IMG/VR virus record: IMGVR_UViG_3300009161_000033
Coordinates: 1 to 64,000 of that record
Direction: 5' to 3' (one strand)
Origin: a virus
Length of the DNA stretch: 64,000 nt
Positions within the stretch are counted from its first letter, which is position 1. Each line of letters begins with the position of its first letter. The notes under the pieces are model-generated. The model was not told the DNA's origin. It searched no databases and worked only from the letters and a program-made list of their open reading frames with translations. The position numbers and the translations under genes were made by a program. Below, in pieces: positions 50,259-59,992 of this stretch.

Positions 50259-53200
50259 ATGTCAAATTCATATAGAATAAGAACTCAAGTAGGTGTAGAT
50301 AAATCAATTAAAGTATTAATTGACCAAGAATTTGAATATCTTGAAATTTTATCACTTAAAGTACTACAGAGTCAAATTTACACAAGACAATGTTCAGACT
50401 ATGGTGTTGTTATAGGTAGAGTCACCGCAAACGATGGTTTCGGTATTCCTAATGCCAAAGTTTCAGTTTTCATCCCATTAACTGATGAAGACTCAAACAA
50501 CCCAATAATTTCTGACTTATATCCATACAAAACTTTATCAGAATTAAATGAAGATGGGTATAGATATAATTTATTACCTTATATTCAATCATATAGTGAA
50601 CATACCCCAACAGGAACTTTCTTCACTAAGAATGATGTTTTAGTTGACCCTACATTAATTGAGGTTTACGACAAATATTTTAAGTATACTGCAAAAACTA
50701 ATGATAGTGGTGACTACATGATATTTGGTGTTCCTGCAGGACCCCAAACAATTCATATTGATGTTGATTTATCAGACATTGGTGAATTTTCATTATCACC
50801 TCAAGATTTGGTTAGAATGGGGGTTGCCTCACCTAATCAAGTTGCTGGAACCAAGTTTAAATCGTCAACTAATTTAAATGAACTACCTCAGATTATATCA
50901 ATAAATAGAGTTATTGAAGTTGAGCCATTATGGGGACAACCCGAAGTTTGTAATTTAGGTATTACAAGAACAGACTTTGATTTAACGGGTGAAGTGAACA
51001 TTACAATTACTCCGACATCTATTTTTATGGGGTCTATCTTTTCATCTAATGACGACCAATTCCAAAAAAGAAACTGTAAACCAAAATTAAAACAAGGTAA
51101 GTTATGTAATTTAGTTACAGGTCCTGGTGAAATATTGGCAATTAGACAAACAATACAACAAGATTCTGCGGGACAACCTATATTAGAAACTGTAGATTTA
51201 GAAAGTGGTGGACAAGTTATAGATGAAAATGGAACATGGTTAATTGACGTCCCAATGAATTTAGATTACGTCATTACTAATGAATTTGGTGAAAGAGTTC
51301 TTTCTAATGACCCTAATAAAGGAATTCCAACAAAGGGAAAATATCGTTTTAAGGTTAAGTGGAATCAATCACCTTCACTAAGTGAATCAGTTAAACGAGG
51401 GTATTTCTTAGTACCTAATGTTAGAGAATACGGGTGGTCATCAAGTAATGTTGACCCACTTAGACAATCCCCATCAAGTATAGTTTACCAAGAAGCAATC
51501 AAATCGTATTCATTCAGTTTAGATTGGAATGATTATGCCGATGTGCAATCAGCAATTAATTGTGAGGATACTTTTTATGAAATGAAGTATAATAAAGTTT
51601 ATACGGTGTCTCAAATGATTGACCAGTATAGACGAGGATATTTACCAAACCGTATGATTACGGTAAAAGACATTTTGGATGAATCGTGTGAGAGTGAAAA
51701 TGTAAAATTCCCAACAAATGATTCAATCCTTAGATTTGATATTATTTATCTGTTGTTTGTTATGATGATGTTCATTTTCAAACCTACACTATACCTTTTA
51801 TTAATTACCGTCCACATATTGGCGTTTTTCTTAATGTTAATTGGACCAATATTAGCGGTGATTGTTGGAGTTGTAATGGAGATTGTTTTTGTAATATGTA
51901 ATTTTATTAACGGAATTATTTGGGCTATAAATTTAATCCCTGGAGTAGATATTGATGGGTTAGATTGTCCATCACAACAAGACATTAAAGACGCGGTTAA
52001 TAGTTGTTTAACATTATATAAAAAATTTACTCATTTAAATTTACCTAATTTATCTTACCCTGATTGTGAATTATGTTCATGTAAAGAAGGTGAATTGGTT
52101 GAAGATACAACATCAAGTGACCCGAGTACTTCAGGTCTTTATACAGGATTAACGGATTCAGGAATTAATAGTGTATTATCCCGATATCAAGTATTAAACA
52201 ATTATAATATTATTGGGGCGAGTTATCCAGGAAACTTCCAAGGGATTATTGCAGGAGGTAATATTAATACCTCATCACCAACCGCAACAAGTAGAGCACC
52301 TCAAATGACTACATATGGAGATGATGGTGGAGGTAATAGACATTTATTTACATCAAGTTTAACATTAGCAGAAAGAATAAACCTATTCAATAATAAAGCA
52401 AAGTACTTTGATGATTTAGGAGGGACTAATCCTGGTGGGGGACAAAATAGAATTAAAGTTACATTTGACACCGATTTAAATGTACCTGCAACAACCTACC
52501 ATTACGATAATATTGTAATGATTTCATGTCAACCGAGTCAATTAGGTAATTTTCAATTAGGTCAAATAGTTTCATTTCAAGATGTAACATTAAGCGGTGA
52601 TAAAAATTTAACAGGATATACTTTAACTAATCAGTTTGGGACCAATGGTATAACAGGAACCTCAATCAATGATTCAGGTAATATTACCGTTAGTTACGCT
52701 AATCCTGCAACACCAACAGGATTACCTGTTCAAACAACGGTATATAATATTACCCAAAACCCTGACGATGCAAGTTATGCAAAATTTGCAATGGACGTTG
52801 AATACTTCCAAGTAATTACCGCGATGACTTATAATACTTTTTCAGGATTAACAAATGCTACGGGGAGTGATTTGAGTTTAAATAAACGTTATTTGAATAA
52901 TAACATGACATTCGCGTATGTTAGTTCAGATAACTGTGTTGCTCAGTTATCACCTATGGTTATCCCTATGAACCCATTACAGTTATATACCGATGGGGCA
53001 TCACAAGTTTTAGTGTTCTTAGTTAGAGGTGTTGACCCATACTCAACAAGAAAAAATAATTCATATGATTTTAGTAGAATTTTTGGTTATTCATCATGGA
53101 ATCAACCAGGGTTAACTGTTACAGGTAGTTTTAAATTAAATCACCCTATAAAAGGAGGTTTAGGTTCGGTAAAACATAATATGACGAGTAATGTCACGTC

Positions 53201-55313
53201 AATTGACTTGACAACTTCAGAATATCTTTATTATGAATCTTTTCACTTTCAACCTGAAACAAACCCATCAAACGCGGGATTCTCAGCATTTACATCTAAC
53301 TTACCGTCTTATTATTCATCATTAGATTCTACAACATTTGGATTTACACCTACGGGTGGAGTTGGGATGTCAATCGCTTGTGACAATGGAATTTATAACG
53401 TTGCATCAGTTAAAACACAATCATCAAATCCTTTATCAAGTGTTTCTCAAAACGGATTCACTATTGAATGGGATGGTTCATCTTCTTTACTTGGATGTGG
53501 TCCTAATGATTTATACTTTACATGGTCAACTAATTCATATCCTACTGATAATAGAGGATATTTTGAAAGAGAGATTGTTGAAGGTGGTTCGGTAATGTTA
53601 CAAAGAGTACAATTAACACCTGAAGGAACAATATATAATAAATCATTTTATTATGCACCAAGATACTCAAATTCTACGGTATATAATTATAATGGTTTAG
53701 GAACTAATAACCGTCAGATTATTATGAGGTCAGATAGGTTACCGTTATCAACAAGTGTACAAGAGACGGCAAATAACAGTTTCGCATTACAAAATAACTC
53801 AACGTTTGCAGCATATTTAATTAGTGATGACGGAACATCTTTAAATGTTGGTGGTACGGCTTCTAACTCACCATCAGTTGCTGAAGGAGGTGAAACGCAG
53901 GAAGAAGGATTACCATCATTTACTCCAAATGTATTAGCGAGTTTTAGTTGTGGACAAATGGTTCCATTAAATTGTTATTATGATAATTCAGGAGAAATTG
54001 CAATTGAGAATGTTGGAAATAACTGTTATGAGAATGGAGTTACGGGTAGTAAAATTATGGAAAATGGTTGTTATGTTACGGTAACTGCAATATTTCTTTC
54101 ATTACCAAAAGATATTCAGTTGTTAACTGAATGGACATCAAGACTACAAATTACCTTTGGTGCTTGTAGAGACGTATGGTCACATATTTTCACAAATAAT
54201 TGGATTAACGGAACGTTATACGCATTTTCATTTAAAAATGATAGATTCTTTAATAGTCAAAATGTTCCGTCAAGTTATTACTGTAAAGACACTATTATAT
54301 TACATCCAACAACTAATAATTTTTACTACAGAAGTAGTCCTTGGAACGGTTCAGGGTTTATTGGTGCAAACGCTCCAAACGGGATTTTTGGACCTGATGG
54401 GGGTAACGACAAAAACCTTAAATTCCCAACGACTATAATGGACTTAGGACCAAGAAGTCAGTACCTACAAGAGATTGTCATGTCAGATGATTATGATGGG
54501 TATGTTGTTAATAAATTAAATTCAACAACTTTTACAGATGTGTCAGAAATTTTAAATTTATTAATTATTAGTAGATTAACAAATACAAGTTTCTTGGGTC
54601 AATTAATTGGTGTTGGTGGTGGTAATATATTATCATATTTTAATCAAAGAGGTAAACGATTTGTTGACGCGGATTACGCTCAAATGTTATCCATTAGTTC
54701 TGAATTAGGTGTTGCGGACTTTGAGCCTGATAATTACCCACCAATAGTTGGAGCTCAAGACCCAGTCTATTTTAACGGTGCTGGTAGTTCAGATGGTATT
54801 ATTGGTATATTCTTTTCTTCGGATACTCAAGTTAGAGATTACATAACACCTAAAAGGACCATAATTGACAATACTGCAACGGTCACTAACCCATGCGGAT
54901 TTAATTACTTTAGTGTATTCACACAAGAAGTTCCTTTTTACCAATGGGAGGTTAAAACAGGAAACCCTGACAGTATTTTTGGTTCCCAAAGTAATGATTG
55001 GTATACAACACCAATAAGTGGAGGTAATTTCTTTACTCACAAATATCAAACAATGGACAGGATAGATATTAATTCAAGATATTTTAGAACTAATGGAAGT
55101 ACTGAGACTAAAGACTTTAAAGGTTATATTTATTCAGTTGATGGTTCAGGTAATTATGACCCTAATACGGCGTCTCAAAATCCTAATAATCCATTACCAA
55201 GAACAATAACCGTGGGAGCACCATTCCATTTTTATTTTGGTTTAAAGAAAGGTAAAACTGCGTTTGATAGATTTGCTGCTAAATGGATATCATTTGAAAC
55301 AATAACAGATTAA
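50259..55313 (+). CDS. Giant baseplate protein with membrane segments (gp7 position)
   Basis: The protein has 1684 aa. It begins YRIRTQVGVDKSIKVLIDQE, then a carboxypeptidase-regulatory/Ig-like domain (VVIGRVTANDGFGIPNAKVS). At about residues 495-560 there is a long hydrophobic region, FDIIYLLFVMMMFIFKPTLY to ILAFFLMLIGPILAVIVGVV and beyond, long enough for two or three transmembrane helices. After it come a Cys-rich linker (CPSQQDIKDAV, then CELCSC) and a long beta-rich C-terminal part. The position after gp25 and gp6 is that of T4 gp7 (1032 aa), but sequence similarity is not visible. A structural protein with true membrane segments is unusual; insertion into the host envelope is inferred. 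Confidence 0.55.
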   Translation: MSNSYRIRTQVGVDKSIKVLIDQEFEYLEILSLKVLQSQIYTRQCSDYGVVIGRVTANDGFGIPNAKVSVFIPLTDEDSNNPIISDLYPYKTLSELNEDGYRYNLLPYIQSYSEHTPTGTFFTKNDVLVDPTLIEVYDKYFKYTAKTNDSGDYMIFGVPAGPQTIHIDVDLSDIGEFSLSPQDLVRMGVASPNQVAGTKFKSSTNLNELPQIISINRVIEVEPLWGQPEVCNLGITRTDFDLTGEVNITITPTSIFMGSIFSSNDDQFQKRNCKPKLKQGKLCNLVTGPGEILAIRQTIQQDSAGQPILETVDLESGGQVIDENGTWLIDVPMNLDYVITNEFGERVLSNDPNKGIPTKGKYRFKVKWNQSPSLSESVKRGYFLVPNVREYGWSSSNVDPLRQSPSSIVYQEAIKSYSFSLDWNDYADVQSAINCEDTFYEMKYNKVYTVSQMIDQYRRGYLPNRMITVKDILDESCESENVKFPTNDSILRFDIIYLLFVMMMFIFKPTLYLLLITVHILAFFLMLIGPILAVIVGVVMEIVFVICNFINGIIWAINLIPGVDIDGLDCPSQQDIKDAVNSCLTLYKKFTHLNLPNLSYPDCELCSCKEGELVEDTTSSDPSTSGLYTGLTDSGINSVLSRYQVLNNYNIIGASYPGNFQGIIAGGNINTSSPTATSRAPQMTTYGDDGGGNRHLFTSSLTLAERINLFNNKAKYFDDLGGTNPGGGQNRIKVTFDTDLNVPATTYHYDNIVMISCQPSQLGNFQLGQIVSFQDVTLSGDKNLTGYTLTNQFGTNGITGTSINDSGNITVSYANPATPTGLPVQTTVYNITQNPDDASYAKFAMDVEYFQVITAMTYNTFSGLTNATGSDLSLNKRYLNNNMTFAYVSSDNCVAQLSPMVIPMNPLQLYTDGASQVLVFLVRGVDPYSTRKNNSYDFSRIFGYSSWNQPGLTVTGSFKLNHPIKGGLGSVKHNMTSNVTSIDLTTSEYLYYESFHFQPETNPSNAGFSAFTSNLPSYYSSLDSTTFGFTPTGGVGMSIACDNGIYNVASVKTQSSNPLSSVSQNGFTIEWDGSSSLLGCGPNDLYFTWSTNSYPTDNRGYFEREIVEGGSVMLQRVQLTPEGTIYNKSFYYAPRYSNSTVYNYNGLGTNNRQIIMRSDRLPLSTSVQETANNSFALQNNSTFAAYLISDDGTSLNVGGTASNSPSVAEGGETQEEGLPSFTPNVLASFSCGQMVPLNCYYDNSGEIAIENVGNNCYENGVTGSKIMENGCYVTVTAIFLSLPKDIQLLTEWTSRLQITFGACRDVWSHIFTNNWINGTLYAFSFKNDRFFNSQNVPSSYYCKDTIILHPTTNNFYYRSSPWNGSGFIGANAPNGIFGPDGGNDKNLKFPTTIMDLGPRSQYLQEIVMSDDYDGYVVNKLNSTTFTDVSEILNLLIISRLTNTSFLGQLIGVGGGNILSYFNQRGKRFVDADYAQMLSISSELGVADFEPDNYPPIVGAQDPVYFNGAGSSDGIIGIFFSSDTQVRDYITPKRTIIDNTATVTNPCGFNYFSVFTQEVPFYQWEVKTGNPDSIFGSQSNDWYTTPISGGNFFTHKYQTMDRIDINSRYFRTNGSTETKDFKGYIYSVDGSGNYDPNTASQNPNNPLPRTITVGAPFHFYFGLKKGKTAFDRFAAKWISFETITD

Positions 55314-55314
55314 T

Positions 55315-57105
55315 ATGGGGAATAGACAAGATACAAGAGTTATATTAGGTTCGTTAAGGTATAAATCGGCCCCTGACACAACATTGTTGTTTGAGGTTCC
55401 ATTAATACAAACAACAAAAGAAAATGTTGAGTTTGATAGAAGTATTGATGTTGACTTAGAACAAGTTTTTAACGATGAAAGACAAAACTCAGACATTATT
55501 AGACCAACTTGTAAGTTCTCCTTACTTTTTGAAAATGCTTATTCAGGGTTCACTAATTATCCACCATTTGAAAATAATTTATATTATTTAAATGCTGAGA
55601 CCGCAGCAATTGCATCATGTGGGTTACCTAATCCGTTGTCAGTTTCTTGGACAGGATTACCACAATATAATGAATTTGATTTTATTAGAACAGATTATAA
55701 TGTACCTGGTTATACCCAACCACCGAATCAACATTTAAATTTTATACCTAAAAGTGCATCAAGTTATAATTGGAATTTTTATATGAGTTATGCGTATGAA
55801 AACGATTATACAAAACCTATGACCGCAACGGATAAAAAAACAAACACTGTTTTAAATTGGATAGTTGGTGACGGGATACCGTTTATTATTGAAAACACGG
55901 TATATAAAGGAATAAATACCGTTTCATTTAGATGTCCTGTTAAACATGGGATGTCAGTCGGGGATTCGGTTAAACTAAGTATTAATTATAATGGGGAAGA
56001 CATTTTTCAAATAGATTCATTAGGTAATAGTACTTTTGATAGTGACCTTTATGTTTTTAATCTTATCAATGTTGGGTATTTAGGAACCACATTTAATAAC
56101 GGAACTACGGGAACTGCTAAACGAATAATTATTAGGGATAGTGTTGATGACACTATTTCTACATACTATGTTAGACGAAACAAGATATTAACTAATTCTG
56201 ATAATGCGGTTTTAGTCAAAGCGGGGTTTGAACAAAACATCTTTGGAGAAAAGAAAAAATACGAAAGTAGTGGATATACCCCAACTCAAACCGCAAGAGT
56301 TTCAATTAAAGAAGGTTCACAATCATATACTTTATCTTTTAATAAAGACATTTTAGTTAATCCTATTAGAGATAATCAAAAAAGACCAATCACTGAATTA
56401 TATTTTACGGTTGTTTATAAAGGTTATTTTGGGTGGATGTTTGGAATTCCTAATAGTACAGGTGGATATTATGGTTTAAAACAAGGTTACGATTTTAATT
56501 TACCATTAAATTCATTAGGTCAACCTAGTAGTTGGTGGAGTAATTCAAATTCAAACTCGGATGCTAATTTATCTGTCGGTACTTATAGTACTTCGGAAAG
56601 TGTTGGATATGGACCAGGTGGAGGACCAATTACCTTTACTTATATTAAATCACTAAATGAAGGTGAAATAATTGATGGGGATTATTGTGAATGGAACGAC
56701 TACGAACAAAGTGAAAGAGTTATCTCAAATCTATTTCATAAATTAAGGTACAATCCCTTTTCATTTAGAATTGGTACAACACCATCAAATCAACTTGGAT
56801 ATTATTATCAACCTCACCACGTCTTAACTACAAAAGTATTTTCGGATTATATTGAAAATGGAAACCCTGTTAATGTGGTCGGAATACCCGATTACGCTCA
56901 TTTCTCAACAACACAGAATTTATTTATATGGAGAGATTTATATCCATATGGTTTTATTGATAGTACAGGAATAGGTGTTAATTATCCATTTTTAAATGGT
57001 ACTCATTACCCGTTTAAAAACATTATTTTCAGAATAATCCCTGAAGGAACTAATTATAAAGAACAAACCATAATCGCAGAACCAATATCAGATAATTGTG
57101 AGTAA
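55315..57105 (+). CDS. Baseplate protein, gp8-like position
   Basis: The protein has 596 aa. The start RVILGSLRYKSAPDTTLLFE, then FDRSIDVDLEQVFNDERQNS, is followed by a beta-rich body. The C-terminus contains FIWRDLYPYGFIDSTGIGVN and YPFKNIIFRIIPEG. T4 gp8 is 334 aa and has a similar place after gp7; the W-x-D-L-Y-P-Y motif near the C-terminus could be the wedge core. It starts 1 nt after the 1684-aa gene, and the next GTG start lies inside its end. The gp8 assignment is synteny-based. Confidence 0.45.
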   Translation: MGNRQDTRVILGSLRYKSAPDTTLLFEVPLIQTTKENVEFDRSIDVDLEQVFNDERQNSDIIRPTCKFSLLFENAYSGFTNYPPFENNLYYLNAETAAIASCGLPNPLSVSWTGLPQYNEFDFIRTDYNVPGYTQPPNQHLNFIPKSASSYNWNFYMSYAYENDYTKPMTATDKKTNTVLNWIVGDGIPFIIENTVYKGINTVSFRCPVKHGMSVGDSVKLSINYNGEDIFQIDSLGNSTFDSDLYVFNLINVGYLGTTFNNGTTGTAKRIIIRDSVDDTISTYYVRRNKILTNSDNAVLVKAGFEQNIFGEKKKYESSGYTPTQTARVSIKEGSQSYTLSFNKDILVNPIRDNQKRPITELYFTVVYKGYFGWMFGIPNSTGGYYGLKQGYDFNLPLNSLGQPSSWWSNSNSNSDANLSVGTYSTSESVGYGPGGGPITFTYIKSLNEGEIIDGDYCEWNDYEQSERVISNLFHKLRYNPFSFRIGTTPSNQLGYYYQPHHVLTTKVFSDYIENGNPVNVVGIPDYAHFSTTQNLFIWRDLYPYGFIDSTGIGVNYPFLNGTHYPFKNIIFRIIPEGTNYKEQTIIAEPISDNCE

Positions 57106-57895
57106 TAAATTTTTATTTACCATTCCAAAAGGAAACAAAACAATTGATTTACCAATAGAAATTAAATGGGATTTTTATGGTAGAGATGATAGTATTGAAC
57201 TGTATGAGGAAGAAGTTTTAGTTGATATTATTGGAGTCCCTAAAGATTTTGAAATTTTAAGATTTAGTCATAATTCTTATATTCCTTATGAAGAAACCGC
57301 AATAAAATATGATTTTTATTTTTATAGTGGGGTGTCAAGTAATGTTAGTGCGTCAACATCAACTGATTGGGTTAATAGTTATTTAGCTGAAGGATTTCAA
57401 GCTGATGAAGTGTATTACTACACCAAACCATTTACTAAGTCATTTTTTAAACTTGATTTTTACGATACTAAAGAAGCCCAAAGTCAAACAAATTATTTTA
57501 CAATTATAATACCTGTACAACAAGGTGCGACTGAAAATGTAAGTATTTCACCACTAACCCCTAATGTTAATATTAGAATACCATCATATAAATTAGATTT
57601 TGTTGGAGATAAGGAAGGGTTTTTTATTTATTGGTTAAAAAATGAATTATTCCTTAACATTGATACTTTTTATATGACCGCAAAATTCTTTGACGGTAGA
57701 TTAGGTGTCTTTGTTAAGATGATGAACGAACCACAATCATCGTTACCTGATAAATTCAACTTTGACGCTAGCCGTTATTTTTATAACAAAGTGGTTTTAG
57801 ATTACACAACAAAAACTTATGAAGTGTTTAATTATTTAGATAACCGAATAGGTACGGGAACACCGATAAAATGGTATGAATATGTTAACCCATAA
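57098..57895 (+). CDS. Baseplate/tail structural protein, unknown
   Basis: The protein has 265 aa with a GTG start overlapping the previous stop by 8 nt. It opens KFLFTIPKGNKTIDLPIEIK, then carries Tyr/Phe-rich beta strands (DEVYYYTKPFTKSFFKLDFY and FFIYWLKNELFLNIDTFYMT). No family is recognised. The last base of its stop is the first base of the next ATG, so it is tightly coupled to its neighbours in the baseplate operon. A wedge or fibre-connector role is inferred from position only. Confidence 0.5.
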   Translation: MSNKFLFTIPKGNKTIDLPIEIKWDFYGRDDSIELYEEEVLVDIIGVPKDFEILRFSHNSYIPYEETAIKYDFYFYSGVSSNVSASTSTDWVNSYLAEGFQADEVYYYTKPFTKSFFKLDFYDTKEAQSQTNYFTIIIPVQQGATENVSISPLTPNVNIRIPSYKLDFVGDKEGFFIYWLKNELFLNIDTFYMTAKFFDGRLGVFVKMMNEPQSSLPDKFNFDASRYFYNKVVLDYTTKTYEVFNYLDNRIGTGTPIKWYEYVNP

Positions 57896-59082
57896 TGGAC
57901 GATAGATATTACAGTATACGAATTTCACCTGAAGTTATTCGTGGGGATTTATTCACGACACCGTATAATGCGGGGTATTCTCAATTTAATTTAAGTGGAG
58001 ACCCATGTTGTGATACAACCACAACAACAACGACAAGTCAATACACTGGATTTACCTATGTTTATTCATCAATGACTCAAGTCTTGACAGGTGGTACAGA
58101 TGGGACATCTTTATTAACAGGTTTAACTCTACCAATTTTTCTTACTGAGAATACGGTTGATATTGGATATTATTCGGTATTTGACGGAATGGTTACTCAA
58201 AAAGATACCATGACAAACTTTTTGTTTTCTGCAACAACATACGACCCGTTTACATATTATTTTTATAATACATCAGATACAGAATTTAAAAAATATCTTG
58301 CCTTTGCCACCTATCAGATTGATTGGGGGGATAGTTCACCAAGTGAAATAGTTAGTACTACTTCTCCGAGTTATTACAGTCATACTTACGCGTCTGCGGG
58401 TGTTTATACGATAACAATGTCGGGGATGAGTCCTTGGGGTTATAATGTAATTAAAAAAGATGTCACAGTTCCGTTCACAAATGTTGTTGCAACCAACCCT
58501 AATGGGACTGCCTATTTTTACCCATCAGGAGGTAATTGGACAGGAACACCATTAATGTATGATTACATATTCACAGGAGATTCTAATTGTGATATATATG
58601 ACCAATCAAGTTACAATTATACAACAGTACCATTCTTAGTTACAGGGTATACAAATTCAACCATGAGTGATTTAGTTCAATATGGAAGTAAGTACGACCC
58701 AACAAGATTTTCAGGTAAGTACAAACTTGGAGTACAGGTAACAGGAACGTCAGGGAGTATTGGAACATTTTGGGGTCCATCTGTGGATAACTTATATACT
58801 GCCTATACAATTAATGACATTAACTACTATGATTATAATGACGGAACAACAATTTTTACGGTTTATTCATCAGGGATGACACCTGACATGATGGTTTGTT
58901 CGGCAATAACAAAAAATGAGGTATTATTAAACGTAATTGATGAAGCAGAAATACAATCCAATGTATTTATAGAACGAGGGAAGAACTCTGTTTTAGAAAG
59001 GTTGGAGAGATTAGGTGAAGTTGATAATGTTGGAGACCTTGAAAAATACGGATACAAATTCTTTAATGTAATTAATATATAA
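57895..59082 (+). CDS. PKD-domain tail protein
   Basis: The protein has 395 aa. A short N-terminal segment (RYYSIRISPEVIRGDLFTTP) is followed by a poly-Thr linker (CCDTTTTTTTSQ, about residues 38-49). A PKD domain follows around residues 138-175: YQIDWGDSSPSE, then SHTYASAGVYTITMSG. The C-terminal region (EVLLNVIDEAEIQSNVFIER, then NSVLERLERLGEVDN) looks like a conserved attachment module. PKD domains mediate protein or glycan contacts on cell surfaces and are common in Bacteroidota exoproteins. It is probably a baseplate-attached receptor-contact protein. It overlaps the upstream gene by 1 nt. Confidence 0.6.
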   Translation: MDDRYYSIRISPEVIRGDLFTTPYNAGYSQFNLSGDPCCDTTTTTTTSQYTGFTYVYSSMTQVLTGGTDGTSLLTGLTLPIFLTENTVDIGYYSVFDGMVTQKDTMTNFLFSATTYDPFTYYFYNTSDTEFKKYLAFATYQIDWGDSSPSEIVSTTSPSYYSHTYASAGVYTITMSGMSPWGYNVIKKDVTVPFTNVVATNPNGTAYFYPSGGNWTGTPLMYDYIFTGDSNCDIYDQSSYNYTTVPFLVTGYTNSTMSDLVQYGSKYDPTRFSGKYKLGVQVTGTSGSIGTFWGPSVDNLYTAYTINDINYYDYNDGTTIFTVYSSGMTPDMMVCSAITKNEVLLNVIDEAEIQSNVFIERGKNSVLERLERLGEVDNVGDLEKYGYKFFNVINI

Positions 59083-59083
59083 T

Positions 59084-59992
59084 ATGGCAACAGGAACATA
59101 CGGAACAATAAGACCAGCTGATGTATCACCCGAAGATGTGGACATCATCTTAAACTACACCCCATCAAGAGATGAGACTGATAATTTTGTGTTAACTAAA
59201 TTAGACGCTCCGTCTATTTTAAAACCATATTTTAATAATGCTGATACGGGAGGTAATGCAGGTATTGAAATTTTAGGTGGGTTATACAACTTAAAATTAC
59301 CTGCGGACCAATTTAATAAGATTGGTATCTACACATTATTGATTAGACCTGCTCAAATTAGAACTACGATTTTAGATTGTGGGGTTTTATCGGCATTACC
59401 TAATGTTAGAGGGGTTGTAATTGACTTAAACTCAGTCCCAACACAATATAGAAATAAATTTATTAACCAAGGTTTAGTTGGATTTAGAATTGAATACTTA
59501 AATTCTGACGGGACTAAAATCCCTAACTTTTTTAGATTGATTACCTCATCTTTCTTTTGTGAACCTGTTGTTCAAAATTTAACTAACACATCACAGAAAG
59601 CTATTAGATATAGATATACTGATAATAATACTAATTTAATATTTTGTACCTTATCACCATCTTCGGCACCAACAAATAAACCGAATTCTATTCCGTATAT
59701 TGGTCAACCCGACCAAAGTATTATTATTACAAATACATTCTTCAATCCAATAACATTAGATGTTGAGATTGCAGAACATGACTTCTCAACGTTAGCAATT
59801 GCATTATTTGGTAATCAAACTAAATCAATTGATGATGGTATCTACACATTATACGATAGTCAAAATAACATCTACAAACAATACAACTTGTATGAAATTA
59901 GAGACCAATTTAATGAGTTGTTGTATGAGGTTAGACAAGATAGAGGGGATAATATTGATTTTAGTAAAAACTTTACAAACATTACACAATAA
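59084..59992 (+). CDS. Baseplate/tail structural protein, unknown
   Basis: The protein has 302 aa. GTYGTIRPADVSPEDVDIIL, then LPADQFNKIGIYTLLIRPAQ, then SVPTQYRNKFINQGLVGFRI give an alpha/beta fold that I do not place in a T4 family. The C-terminus is a charged helix (LYEIRDQFNELLYEVRQDRG). It lies 1 nt after the PKD gene and overlaps the next ATG by 1 nt. Baseplate wedge or fibre-socket function is inferred from the operon. Confidence 0.5.
   Translation: MATGTYGTIRPADVSPEDVDIILNYTPSRDETDNFVLTKLDAPSILKPYFNNADTGGNAGIEILGGLYNLKLPADQFNKIGIYTLLIRPAQIRTTILDCGVLSALPNVRGVVIDLNSVPTQYRNKFINQGLVGFRIEYLNSDGTKIPNFFRLITSSFFCEPVVQNLTNTSQKAIRYRYTDNNTNLIFCTLSPSSAPTNKPNSIPYIGQPDQSIIITNTFFNPITLDVEIAEHDFSTLAIALFGNQTKSIDDGIYTLYDSQNNIYKQYNLYEIRDQFNELLYEVRQDRGDNIDFSKNFTNITQ

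Noticed and set aside
57098-57105. Frameshift joining the 596-aa and 265-aa baseplate proteins
   Set aside because: The 8-nt overlap with a GTG start is a normal coupled arrangement, and no slippery sequence was seen.
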